This document shows positions 54,863 to 63,210 of a stretch of DNA of 64,000 bases, one piece after another (position 1 is the first letter of the stretch; every line of letters starts with the position of its first letter). The notes under the pieces were generated by a model that did no database searches, was not told the origin of the DNA, and worked only from the letters and a program-made list of their open reading frames with translations. The stretch is taken from contig NZ_CVTD020000026.1 in NCBI RefSeq assembly GCF_002904165.1, positions 62,001 through 126,000 on the forward strand. The letters run 5' to 3'. The position numbers and the translations under genes are program-made. The DNA comes from Herbinix hemicellulosilytica. GTDB taxonomy: Bacteria; Bacillota; Clostridia; Lachnospirales; Lachnospiraceae.

Positions 54863-55990
54863 ATGAAAAAAATATCGAGAATAATTATTTTATGCATCAG
54901 CATAATGTTAATTGTTATCGGATGCAGCAAAAAAGACCCTGCCGATAACGCCAATTCAGACATAACCCCTACTCCCTCAGTTACTGATGAAGAAGGCGGC
55001 AACACAAACACATTACCTTTAGAAAATCCGATTATTAAAGAAGACTATGATTTTAACGACTATATAAAATTGGGTCAATATAAGGGTATAGAAGTAAAAG
55101 CCGAGAAATTGGAAGTTACAGATGAAGATGTGGATATTGCAATTCAGGAAGAACTTTATGATTACGGTGCAACTCCGGTTGAAGTCACTGACAGGCCTGT
55201 AAGGCTCGGTGATACAGTTAATATAGATTTTGTAGGCTACCACAACGGAGAAGCATTTGATGGCGGTTCGGCAAACGGCTATGACCTTACGATCGGCTCC
55301 GGCGCCTTTATAAAAGGTTTTGAAGAACAGCTTATCGGGGCTGAATTAAGCAAAGAAATAGAAGTAAATGTGGTTTTTCCCGAAAATTATTCTTATACCA
55401 AATTGGCAGGAGAACCCGCTGTATTTAAAGTAACTATAAATAAAATTCAATACTTTGAATTGACTGAGGATATTATCAAAGACTTAGGTTTTGAAAGCGA
55501 AGAAGCATACAGAAATCAATTATTACAGGAGTTAACCGAAAGAAAAGCAGAATCCATACAGCAGCAAAAAGAAAATTATATTTATGATACAGTCATAAAA
55601 AATTCAGAAATTACTTTGCCGGAAAATCTTGTGGAATATTATGCCAATGATTTTAAGACAATTTATAACAATATAGCTGCAAGTTACGGATATGACCTGG
55701 AAAGCTTTATTTCTCTTTCGGGCTATTCCATGGAAGAGTTTGAGAAGGATGTCCAGTATTATTCGACTACCATGGCAACCAGAGAACTTGTTATTAAAGC
55801 CATCAGCAGCTTAGAAGGTATTGAAGTTACAGACGAAGAATTCCAGGCTAAAGTTACGGAATATGCCGAAAACTACGGATATGAATCAGCCGAAGAATTT
55901 TTGGCAGAAGCAGACGTTGAAGCTCTTAAAGATGATATGCTTTTTGAAAAAGTAATAGATTTTCTTGTTGCGGAATCTGTAGAAATATAG
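54863..55990 (+). CDS. FKBP/trigger-factor-like peptidyl-prolyl isomerase lipoprotein
   Basis: 375 residues. The signal peptide ends in the lipobox VIGC, so it is anchored outside. Residues about 105-190 are an FKBP domain (GDTVNIDFVGYHNGEAFDGG, then GSGAFIKGFEEQLIG). A trigger-factor C-terminal helical domain follows (LPENLVEYYANDF and later helices). It should help secreted proteins fold, like the parvulin lipoprotein at 20.4 kb. AAGG precedes the ATG. Single gene. Confidence 0.9.
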   Translation: MKKISRIIILCISIMLIVIGCSKKDPADNANSDITPTPSVTDEEGGNTNTLPLENPIIKEDYDFNDYIKLGQYKGIEVKAEKLEVTDEDVDIAIQEELYDYGATPVEVTDRPVRLGDTVNIDFVGYHNGEAFDGGSANGYDLTIGSGAFIKGFEEQLIGAELSKEIEVNVVFPENYSYTKLAGEPAVFKVTINKIQYFELTEDIIKDLGFESEEAYRNQLLQELTERKAESIQQQKENYIYDTVIKNSEITLPENLVEYYANDFKTIYNNIAASYGYDLESFISLSGYSMEEFEKDVQYYSTTMATRELVIKAISSLEGIEVTDEEFQAKVTEYAENYGYESAEEFLAEADVEALKDDMLFEKVIDFLVAESVEI

Positions 55991-55998
55991 TAAATAAC

Positions 55999-56043
55999 TT
56001 GACGAAACTCCGTAAAATCATTATAATAATAATTACTATTATT
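55999..56043 (+). promoter_or_regulatory. perR promoter with a PerR/Fur-type operator
   Basis: TTGACG (55999-56004), 17 bases, TATAAT (56022-56027). The palindrome AATAATAATTACTATTATT (56025-56043) covers the -10 and the start of transcription and resembles a Per box, suggesting autoregulation. Confidence 0.65.
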
Positions 56044-56073
56044 AATTGTTAATAGGTTTAGGAGTTGATGAAA

Positions 56074-56460
56074 ATGGCTGTCACAAAATACAGCCGGCAA
56101 AGGGAAGCCATAAAAGAATATTTAATGCAGACAAAAGAACATCCTACTGCCGACATGATATATTTAAAAATCAGAGAAAAATACCCAAATATTAGTCTTG
56201 GTACCGTTTATAGAAATTTGAATTTTCTGGCAGAAAAAGGTGAGATTATAAAGCTGGATGGTATAGACGGCAGCGATCGTTTTGATGCAAAAACTAAACC
56301 TCATTACCACTTTATGTGTAACAAATGTCAGAAAATATTGGATTTGGAAATCGAATCAATAGACCATATTAATGAACTTGCCGGTAAAAATTTTAACGGG
56401 AAAATAGAAGGACATATAACCTATTTTTACGGGAAATGTCCTGATTGTATTATAAATTAA
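56074..56460 (+). CDS. perR: peroxide-responsive repressor, PerR (Fur family)
   Basis: 128 residues from the ATG at 56074, 9 bases after AGGAG; an ATG 6 bases upstream is too close to it. The N-terminal winged helix contains EHPTADMIYLKI with the sensing His. The regulatory Asp is in SDRFDAKTKPHYHF, with CNKC and CPDC as the structural zinc site. These match PerR better than Fur or Zur. It represses oxidative-stress genes and loses DNA on oxidation by peroxide. Confidence 0.82.
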   Translation: MAVTKYSRQREAIKEYLMQTKEHPTADMIYLKIREKYPNISLGTVYRNLNFLAEKGEIIKLDGIDGSDRFDAKTKPHYHFMCNKCQKILDLEIESIDHINELAGKNFNGKIEGHITYFYGKCPDCIIN

Positions 56461-56493
56461 TCGGTCGTTTAGGAGAAATAAAAGAACTTGCTA

Positions 56494-56559
56494 GATATCA
56501 AAAATCTGCTGATTTTGCGTAAGTCTTTAAAGCAAAAACACAGCAGATTTTTTGATATT
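56494..56559 (+). terminator. terminator after perR
   Basis: GATATCAAAAATCTGCTG and CAGCAGATTTTTTGATATT pair as a long stem with a T run. Confidence 0.7.
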
Positions 56560-56619
56560 TAAAATATACGTTTTACCGGGATACTTCCGTCATTAAATTT
56601 AAGACAAGGCTTATACTCC

Positions 56620-56970
56620 TTATTTGGTCCTTACAATATGCATGCAATAAACATAAACGTTTTGAATCTTTTTTGCTTCTACTCCGTCAACGTGGATTAT
56701 TGGCTGAGTTTCAGACGGTGTGATATAAATTTTAAATATGATGCCGTCCTGGTTTACACGCATATTGCGAATATGTTTGTATGTATAGTCTTTTTTCGGG
56801 ACACCAATATAATTAAAGATGATATCATAGGTGTCAGGATGATTGAAACATACTATAATCTCGTCTTTATCATACATTCCAATTATTTCTCTGGCTTCTT
56901 CAAATGTCATTGTGGTACATTTGTATTCGCCTTCATTAAAAAGGATGTTGGCATTGCTGTTATCCAACAA
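56620..56970 (-). CDS. DUF1874-like small protein
   Basis: 116 residues from a TTG at 56970. ANILFNEGEYKCTTMTFEEAREII and the following NHPDTYDIIFNYIGV have the pattern of DUF1874 (YddF, viral B116-like), but the match is moderate. The reading frame continues upstream to a very good ribosome site, AAGGAG (57015-57010), where the only in-frame codons at the right distance are ATT and ATA (57003-56998). So the true start may be a rare ATT, or the ATG has been lost. Function unknown. Confidence 0.55.
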   Translation of the reverse strand: MLDNSNANILFNEGEYKCTTMTFEEAREIIGMYDKDEIIVCFNHPDTYDIIFNYIGVPKKDYTYKHIRNMRVNQDGIIFKIYITPSETQPIIHVDGVEAKKIQNVYVYCMHIVRTK

Positions 56971-57183
56971 TAATAACGGGTGCCTTGTTATATTCGATAT
57001 AATAATCCGCTCCTTCCCACCGGTTTTTATACAGCCTGATATATACCATATATATGCATATTTCTGTATTAAAGTATAGAAAAATTATAATATATTGTCA
57101 ATAGAACAAACAAATGGAAATATATCATATAACATTCAGAAATATCTTAATATTTAACTTATTTCATATACAACAAATTGCAA

Positions 57184-57230
57184 TAAAAAAACATAGTACC
57201 GACTTTTATCTGCATTCGGTACTATGTGTT
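57184..57230 (-). terminator. terminator of the c-di-AMP receptor gene
   Basis: Minus strand ACATAGTACCGA and TCGGTACTATGT, followed by seven T. Confidence 0.85.
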
Positions 57231-57256
57231 ATAATATCATTTTAATTCTTAGCTTA

Positions 57257-57574
57257 TTAAATTTTTTCAAAGCGGTCAACATCCATAACAAATATGGTTG
57301 CTCCTCCGACATTGACCACAACATTCATGGATGAATATTCTCCTGTTCCCACAGGACTAGATATAACCTGCTTTCTGGGGCCACAAGCCTTCTTTACGAT
57401 CTCAATTACCTCATCAACTTTGTCTTCATCAGTTCCTATCATTAAAGTTGTGTTGCCTTCACGTAAAAAACCGCCTGTTGACGCCAGCTTTGTTACATAG
57501 TAGCCTTTTTTGTTTAAAGCAGCCGTAACGTCGCCGCTGTCAATATTTCTAACAATTACATAGATCAGCTTCAT
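57257..57574 (-). CDS. darA: cyclic-di-AMP receptor (DarA/PstA family)
   Basis: 105 residues from the ATG at 57574, with AAAGGATGGGGG upstream; a longer frame has no ribosome site. It is a PII-like fold: KLIYVIVRNIDSGDVTAALNKKG, STGGFLREGNTTLMIGTDEDKVDEV. Such proteins bind cyclic di-AMP in Firmicutes, but their target is mostly unknown. It is transcribed toward its terminator and lies downstream of ileS only in the sense of gene order; it is on the same strand with 97 bases between. Confidence 0.9.
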   Translation of the reverse strand: MKLIYVIVRNIDSGDVTAALNKKGYYVTKLASTGGFLREGNTTLMIGTDEDKVDEVIEIVKKACGPRKQVISSPVGTGEYSSMNVVVNVGGATIFVMDVDRFEKI

Positions 57575-57697
57575 GGAACCCCCATCCTTTCTTAAGTCCA
57601 CAGTTAAGCAGACAGGCCAGTATTGATGTATTTACCATCTTTATAAGCTTATTATATACTAACACGGTTTAAAAGTAAATGATTGAGATGGTTTATA

Positions 57698-60600
57698 CTA
57701 CAGCTTCTCTACCCCTAGGCTGACCTTTTCTCCGTTTATATTCCATTCCTTAATATAACCCTTAGGTGTAGAGAATTCCATGAAATCTGCCAGTACTTCG
57801 GATTTTATTTCGTCAGCATTACGTTCCATGATGGCTTTAATTTTATCGTTCTCATCGCAGTAAACACGGATATGGTCTATAACCTCAAAGCCCGCATCCT
57901 TACGCATTGTCTGAATTTTGCTTATTATCTCACGGACAAATCCTTCTTCTATCAGTTCTTCTGTCAGATTTGTATCCAGAACAACGGTTACGCCATGGTC
58001 GGAATCTGACACGTAACCTTCTGCCTGAACAGTTTCAATAAGCAGATCCGCCTCATCAATATATACTCTTGTACCGTCCAGATCGATGCCAAGTTTTCCG
58101 GTAGCCTTAAGCTCATCCATGGCTTCATTGCCGTTTATCTCGGCAAGTATTTGCTTAACTGTTCCTATCTGTTTTCCGAATTTAGGTCCCAGTGTCTTTA
58201 AATTAGGTTTAAAGCTATAGGAAGTAAACTCTCTTACGTCATCCGTAAATACCACTTCTTTTACGTTAAGCTCATCGGCTATTATATCTTTGAAGTATTC
58301 TGACAAAGTTTTGCCTGCTCTTACAAACATTTTGCCGATTGGCTGGCGGTTTTTAATATTGGCTGCATTTCTGCACGCACGGCCAAGTACAACCACCTGC
58401 AGGACCTCTTCCATATTTTCTTCAAGTTCTTTATTAATATATGCCTCATTATAGGCCGGATATGAGCAAAGGTGAATGCTTTCCGGTGCATTCTTATCCA
58501 GATTAACCACAAGGTTTTGATATATCTGCTCAGTCATGAACGGAATATATGGAGCCGCCAGTTTGGCAAATTCAACCAGAGCCGTATATAAAGTCATATA
58601 GGCATTGATTTTATCCTGAGGCATTCCTTTAGCCCAGAAGCGGTCCCTGCATCTTCTTACATACCAATTGGATAGCTCATCCACAAAATCCGAAAGGAGT
58701 CTTGCACCTTCTGTAATCTTATAATTGTCAAGGCATTCGTCGACAGACTTAATCAATGTGTTAAGCCTTGATAAAAGCCATTTATCCATCACAGACAGCT
58801 TATCGTATTCCAGGGTATGCTTTGTGGGATCAAATTGGTCTATATTGGCATACAGTACATAAAATGCATAAGTATTCCACAAAGTACCCATGAATTTCCT
58901 TTGTCCTTCCGTTACGGCTGTATGGCTGAAACGGTTAGGAAGCCAAAGGGCTGAGTTAATTGAGAAGTACCAGCGAATGGCATCTGCTCCGTGTCTTGCC
59001 AAAGCATCCAAAGGATCTACAGCATTGCCCTTGGATTTGGACATCTTCTGTCCGTCTTCGTCAAGTACGTGCCCCAGTACTATACAGTTCTTAAATGATG
59101 ACTTACCGAAAATCAAAGTCGATATTGCCAAAAGGGAATAAAACCATCCTCTGGTCTGGTCTACGGCTTCACTGATAAAGTCAGCCGGGAAGTTTTCTTC
59201 AAACTTATCCTTGTTTTCAAAAGGATAATGCCACTGTGCAAAAGGCATAGCACCGGAATCATACCAGCAGTCGATAACCGGTTTAACCCTGGTCATCTTT
59301 TTGCCACACTCGGGACATTTAATTGTAACTTCGTCAATAAACGGACGGTGAAGCTCTATATCATCCGGACAATCGTCGGACATGGATTTTAACTCTTCTA
59401 TGCTTCCGATGCAGTGGAAATGGCCGTCTTCACATTCCCAGATAGGAAGCGGGGTACCCCAGTAACGGTCTCTTGACAAGCCCCAATCCTGCAGATTCTT
59501 TAACCAGTCGCCGAATCTGCCCTGACCTATACTTTCCGGCATCCAATTAATAGTGTCGTTATTTTGAATCATTTCATCCCTGACAGCCGTCATTTTTATG
59601 AACCATGTATCCCTTGCATAATAAATCAAAGGAGTATCACATCTCCAGCAGAAAGGATAGCTGTGGTCATAATTTAGTACCTTAAACAGCAAGCCCTTAT
59701 TATAGAGCATCTTCATTATAGTTTCATCGGCATTTTTGCAGAACATACCTGCCAGATCAGTTGCCTCCGGTTTGAACTCACCTTTTCCGTCTACCAGCTG
59801 AACAAAAGGCAAATCATAATTTCTTCCCACTCTTGAGTCATCTTCACCGAAAGCCGGTGCTATATGAACAACTCCGGTACCGTCAGTCAGCGTTACATAA
59901 TGATCACAGGTAACGTAAAAAGCCTTTTTATCTGTCTTTGCATAATTAAACAGAGGTTCATATTCTGTATACTCCAGGTCCTTGCCGGTAAATGTTTCTT
60001 CTATTTCATAATCACCGTCGATAACCCCAAGCAAAGCCTGTGCCAGAATATATTTCTGAGTTTTTACCGATGACAGATCGTCATGGTTATGGGCATCCTC
60101 ATCATGGCCGCATGAACATTTCTTTATTACATTGCCTTTTTCGTCAACAGAAACTTTGACTTTAACATAGGTTTCATCGGGATTGACACATAAAGCCACG
60201 TTGGAGGGCAAAGTCCAGGGTGTAGTTGTCCATGCAAGAATATATTCGTCTTCCTTACCCTTGATTCTGAATTTTGCAATAACTGATTTTTCCTTTACAT
60301 CCTTATAACCCTGGGCAACCTCATGGCTGGATAAGGGGGTTCCGCATCTGGGGCAGTAAGGTACAACCTTATGTCCTTTATATAACAACCCTTTATCCCA
60401 TATCTGTTTTAAGGACCACCATACGGATTCTATATAGTTATTATCATAGGTAACATAAGGGTTATCCATATCAACCCAATAACCGACGATGCCGGAGAAC
60501 TCTTCCCACATGCCTTTGTATTTCCATACGCTTTCTTTACACTTTTGTATAAAAGGCTCGAGACCGTATTCTTCAATCTGTTCTTTTCCGTTTATTCCAA

Positions 60601-60898
60601 GAATTTTTTCTACCTCAAGCTCAACCGGAAGTCCGTGGGTATCCCATCCGGCCTTGCGAAGAACATTATAACCTTTCATAGTACGGTATCTGGGAATAAT
60701 GTCTTTTACTACCCTGGTAAGTACATGGCCGATATGGGGAGTGCCGTTGGCAGTCGGGGGACCGTCATAGAAGGTAAAACTCTTCCTCCCTTTCCCGGCT
60801 TCAATACTTTTTTCAAAGATTTTGTTCTCTTTCCAGAACTCTAAAACCTTTCTTTCCCTATCGACAAAATTTAGGTCTGTCGACACTTTGTCGTACAT
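57698..60898 (-). CDS. ileS: isoleucyl-tRNA synthetase
   Basis: 1,066 residues. The class I signatures are PHIGH (in NGTPHIGHVLTRVVKD) and KMSKS (in QKMSKSKGN). The CP1 editing domain holds ILAWTTTPWTLPSNVAL. Length and blocks (WDTHGLPVELEVEK) point to the type 2 IleRS, the less mupirocin-sensitive group; this is inference. An unusual CSCGHDEDAHNHDD insertion lies in the editing domain. GGAGGATTGAC precedes the ATG. It is controlled by the T-box upstream. Confidence 0.97.
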   Translation of the reverse strand: MYDKVSTDLNFVDRERKVLEFWKENKIFEKSIEAGKGRKSFTFYDGPPTANGTPHIGHVLTRVVKDIIPRYRTMKGYNVLRKAGWDTHGLPVELEVEKILGINGKEQIEEYGLEPFIQKCKESVWKYKGMWEEFSGIVGYWVDMDNPYVTYDNNYIESVWWSLKQIWDKGLLYKGHKVVPYCPRCGTPLSSHEVAQGYKDVKEKSVIAKFRIKGKEDEYILAWTTTPWTLPSNVALCVNPDETYVKVKVSVDEKGNVIKKCSCGHDEDAHNHDDLSSVKTQKYILAQALLGVIDGDYEIEETFTGKDLEYTEYEPLFNYAKTDKKAFYVTCDHYVTLTDGTGVVHIAPAFGEDDSRVGRNYDLPFVQLVDGKGEFKPEATDLAGMFCKNADETIMKMLYNKGLLFKVLNYDHSYPFCWRCDTPLIYYARDTWFIKMTAVRDEMIQNNDTINWMPESIGQGRFGDWLKNLQDWGLSRDRYWGTPLPIWECEDGHFHCIGSIEELKSMSDDCPDDIELHRPFIDEVTIKCPECGKKMTRVKPVIDCWYDSGAMPFAQWHYPFENKDKFEENFPADFISEAVDQTRGWFYSLLAISTLIFGKSSFKNCIVLGHVLDEDGQKMSKSKGNAVDPLDALARHGADAIRWYFSINSALWLPNRFSHTAVTEGQRKFMGTLWNTYAFYVLYANIDQFDPTKHTLEYDKLSVMDKWLLSRLNTLIKSVDECLDNYKITEGARLLSDFVDELSNWYVRRCRDRFWAKGMPQDKINAYMTLYTALVEFAKLAAPYIPFMTEQIYQNLVVNLDKNAPESIHLCSYPAYNEAYINKELEENMEEVLQVVVLGRACRNAANIKNRQPIGKMFVRAGKTLSEYFKDIIADELNVKEVVFTDDVREFTSYSFKPNLKTLGPKFGKQIGTVKQILAEINGNEAMDELKATGKLGIDLDGTRVYIDEADLLIETVQAEGYVSDSDHGVTVVLDTNLTEELIEEGFVREIISKIQTMRKDAGFEVIDHIRVYCDENDKIKAIMERNADEIKSEVLADFMEFSTPKGYIKEWNINGEKVSLGVEKL

Positions 60899-60984
60899 GT
60901 CAATCCTCCTTTTATTATTAATAATCCTTAGTTTTCGGAATTATTTTATTAAATTAATCTTCTTGTAAAAAGGTATAAGTCTTT

Positions 60985-61280
60985 TACTAAAAAAGCTCCC
61001 ATCCGAAAAAGGATGAGAGCTAACGCTTTCATTTAACCACCTGTTTCGTATACACTGCCCATAAAAAGACATTTATACACTATCCATATAACGGTGGATA
61101 CCGGCTTGACTTACTTAATAAATCCATAGGAATTATCCCTTTAGGATTTATTGTTGGGCCTTGCAACTAGGGAGTGATCTTCAGTCATCCGCTACTCATA
61201 CCGGGCTTCCACTATCCCCGGCTCGCTGTGATTTTTACTGAATGCTTACTCTCTCCGTCATCGTCTTTAACATATTAATT
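60985..61280 (-). promoter_or_regulatory. T-box riboswitch of ileS
   Basis: Reading the minus strand: stem I with GAGCCGGGG...CCCGG and a specifier ATC (61178-61176, an Ile codon) in GAAGATCACTC; then the T-box core ACAGGTGGTT (61042-61035), whose TGGT bulge pairs with the tRNA ACCA end; then the terminator AGCTCTCATCC/GGATGGGAGCT with TTTTTT (61022-60989). Uncharged tRNA-Ile stabilises the antiterminator. The T-box core is a shortened variant of the usual AGGGTGGnACCGCG. Confidence 0.85.
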
Positions 61281-61287
61281 TTCAATT

Positions 61288-61316
61288 ATAATAGTATAAA
61301 GATTGCGGAAAGTCAA
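61288..61316 (-). promoter_or_regulatory. promoter of the ileS T-box leader
   Basis: Minus strand TTGACT (61316-61311), 17 bases, TATTAT (61293-61288). The 61317-61628 stretch holds no gene; it is AT-rich DNA before pncB. Confidence 0.7.
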
Positions 61317-61628
61317 GTATTTATTAATTTTCCTTGCTATTTTGCCCAAAATATTAATGAATCTTCTAAGGTTATGCAGGCTTAAAAATATTAAGTGAAC
61401 ATTGGTTTGAATTATTCAGCATATATTTGATACATTATTTAAGTATAAGACAGATTGTGCGTATTTTCTTGACTTTAATAAGTATTTGGTATATCTTGAA
61501 TGATATGCTGCAAAGTAAAATAAAATTTTTTATGTTCCTCTTATTTTTACATTATGATATTATTATAAATAATAAAAAAATGTAAAAATGTGTATCAAGT
61601 ATTATTATTTTTTAACGAAGGTGATAAA

Positions 61629-63080
61629 ATGAGCAAGCAAAACCTAACCCTCCTGACCGACTTCTATGAGCTTACCATGATGCAGGGATACTTCAACAAC
61701 AATATGAACGATATTGTTGTATTTGATTTATTTTACAGGGAAAATCCGTGTAACGGCGGTTATGCCATATGTGCCGGATTGGAGCAGGTTATAGATTATG
61801 TTAAAAATCTCAGATTTACTGAGGACGATATAGAATATTTGCGTTCATTAAAAACGTTTGATGAGGGTTTTCTAAATTACCTGAAAGACTTTCGTTTTAG
61901 CGGGGATATTTATGCCATCCCGGAAGGAACTGTGGTATTTCCCATGGAACCGCTGATAAAAGTAGTGGCTCCTATTATGGAGGCCCAGCTAATAGAAACC
62001 GCCCTGCTTAATATCATCAACCACCAGAGTTTGATCGCCACTAAGGCCTCCCGTGTTGTATATGCCGCAAAGGGCGCCCCGGTTATGGAATTCGGTCTAA
62101 GGCGGGCTCAGGGACCGGATGCCGGAACATTGGGAGCAAGGGCTGCCGTAATCGGCGGCTGCATAGGTACAAGTAACGTTCTTTCGGCCAAGCTGTATGA
62201 TATGCCGCCTTTAGGGACCCATGCCCACAGCTGGATTATGAGTTTTGACGATGAACTTACGGCTTTCAGAAAATATGCCGAACTTTATCCTTACAATACA
62301 ACTTTATTGGTAGACACATACGATACCCTTCGTTCCGGTGTACCCAATGCCATAAAAGTCTTTAAAGAACTTCGTGAAAGCGGCAGAATGCCCGAAAAAT
62401 ACGGCATACGCTTAGACAGCGGTGATTTGGCTTACCTGTCCAAAATGGCAAGAAAAATGCTTGATGAAGCCGGCTTTACTGATGCCAAAATAACGGCTTC
62501 CAGCGATCTTGATGAATATGTAATTGATTCCTTAATAGCTCAGGGAGCCAAAATAGACTCCTGGGGTGTCGGTACCAAACTTATAACTTCAAAAGACTGC
62601 CCTTCTTTTGGAGGTGTCTATAAACTGTCTGCCATAAAAAAAGGCGATAAATTTATTCCCAAAATGAAGCTTTCAGAAAACCAATGGAAGGTTACCAATC
62701 CGGGAAACAAAAAAATATACAGAATTTACGACAAAGAAAGCGGAAAAGTAAAAGCCGATCTTATAACGCTGCATGATGAATATTTTACTTCCGACAAGCC
62801 TTTACTATTGTTTGACCCGATAGCAACCTGGAAGAAGACATATTTAAAGCCCAATACTTATATCTTAAGAGAATTGCTTGTTCCCGTATTTATAAAGGGA
62901 GAATGCGTATATACATCCCCTTCGGTGATGGAAATACGCGAGTATTGTGCCAAAGAACTGAATACTCTTTGGGATGAGTCAAGAAGGCTTACCAATCCCC
63001 ATAACGTGTACGTGGATCTTTCCAACAATTTGTATCAATTAAAGACACAGCTTTTAAACAGCCAGAGCATAAATCCTTAA
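61629..63080 (+). CDS. pncB: nicotinate phosphoribosyltransferase
   Basis: 483 residues from the ATG at 61629 (GAAGGTGAT upstream); an earlier in-frame ATG lacks a ribosome site. LLTDFYELTMMQGYF at the start, EFGLRRAQGPDAG near 155-167, GTHAHSW (His phosphorylation site), LRSGVPNAIKV, RLDSGDLAYLSK and GVGTKLITS follow. It makes nicotinate mononucleotide from nicotinate and PRPP in NAD salvage, which a bifurcating hydrogenase needs. It ends 130 bases before the VanY gene. Confidence 0.95.
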   Translation: MSKQNLTLLTDFYELTMMQGYFNNNMNDIVVFDLFYRENPCNGGYAICAGLEQVIDYVKNLRFTEDDIEYLRSLKTFDEGFLNYLKDFRFSGDIYAIPEGTVVFPMEPLIKVVAPIMEAQLIETALLNIINHQSLIATKASRVVYAAKGAPVMEFGLRRAQGPDAGTLGARAAVIGGCIGTSNVLSAKLYDMPPLGTHAHSWIMSFDDELTAFRKYAELYPYNTTLLVDTYDTLRSGVPNAIKVFKELRESGRMPEKYGIRLDSGDLAYLSKMARKMLDEAGFTDAKITASSDLDEYVIDSLIAQGAKIDSWGVGTKLITSKDCPSFGGVYKLSAIKKGDKFIPKMKLSENQWKVTNPGNKKIYRIYDKESGKVKADLITLHDEYFTSDKPLLLFDPIATWKKTYLKPNTYILRELLVPVFIKGECVYTSPSVMEIREYCAKELNTLWDESRRLTNPHNVYVDLSNNLYQLKTQLLNSQSINP

Positions 63081-63210
63081 ATACCAAAATCTAATATTCT
63101 TATTAATAAAATTTTATGATATACTATAATTAAACAGTACAAACTATGGCATTCATATATCTGTTATCCATGCAAAATTTTGACATAACTGACGTACTTT
63201 AGGAGGAATT

